Source: Oscillospiraceae bacterium (GTDB lineage Bacteria > Bacillota > Clostridia > Oscillospirales > CAG-272). Taken from it: a stretch of DNA of 57,055 bases. The number at the start of each line of letters is the position of its first letter. The stretch's first letter is position 1. A program made the translations under genes and the position numbers. The stretch is from assembly GCA_015063685.1 (NCBI GenBank), contig SVTR01000020.1, positions 1 through 57,055 on the forward strand. The letters run 5' to 3'. Shown in pieces: positions 57,055 through 57,055 of the stretch. The notes under the pieces are model-generated. The model had not been told where the DNA came from, ran no database searches, and was given only the letters and a program-made list of their open reading frames with translations.

Positions 57055-57055
57055 T

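Overview
The window reads as one stretch of a low-oxygen, spore-forming Gram-positive bacterium of the class Clostridia. The support is spo0A, a gerW (ytfJ) gene, a CotF-like spore coat gene, a dacF-type carboxypeptidase, the scpA-scpB-DUF2953-gerW-dacF synteny, a meso-diaminopimelate dehydrogenase, an S-layer-homology protein and a two-gene SufC/SufB-type Fe-S system. I cannot name a genus. No rRNA, tRNA, CRISPR array, prophage or transposase was recognised. Both window ends fall in dispersed repeats, so this is probably a whole assembly contig.

Layout. 189-4839 (+): histidine operon hisC-B-H-[DUF6440]-A-F-IE without hisG, hisD or hisZ. 4878-6795 (-): manA and ROK glucokinase. 6939-7628 (+): class 3 lipase-like gene. 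7570-9638 (-): radA and an HAD phosphatase. 9807-11330 (+): ddh and an AT-rich P-loop kinase. 11442-13424 (-): HAD hydrolase and spo0A, separated by an orphan promoter with a short ORF remnant. 13749-16623 (+): SufC/SufB pair, a TspO-like membrane protein behind a ribosome-site hairpin, and a DUF4430-like lipoprotein. 16810-21105 (+): XRE regulator and two half-size ABC exporters. 21145-36932 (-): a long housekeeping run (rpe, ispF, ispD, rpiB, tsaB, tsaE, DUF896, tyrS, GNAT, rluB, dacF, gerW, DUF2953, scpB, scpA, M50 protease, ysxC, lon, coat protein).

From 37152 the region is more accessory: an SLH surface protein, a P1B metal ATPase, a TetR regulator with a GH99/WbsX-like protein and a TIGR04076 protein, a pair of COG0523 GTPases (one with a large His/Cys repeat, one fused to a YcgQ-like domain), TIGR01440 and MazG-like proteins, a TetR-controlled ABC-2 exporter, a radical SAM/SPASM enzyme, an ECF sigma/anti-sigma pair, an XRE membrane regulator, and a GH36 alpha-galactosidase operon.

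The accessory part is rich in small repeats. A roughly 160-bp MITE-like element occurs three times: behind the SLH gene, in the leader of the His-rich GTPase gene, and against the -10 of the alpha-galactosidase operon. A second family has 12-bp inverted ends. A 28-bp hairpin follows a promoter on both sides of the sigma/anti-sigma locus. The most promising items are the COG0523 pair with its fused YcgQ-like partner, the repeated promoter-hairpin module, the minimal Fe-S system, and the hairpin over the ribosome site of the TspO-like gene. All functions are read from sequence motifs by eye; no database search was run.
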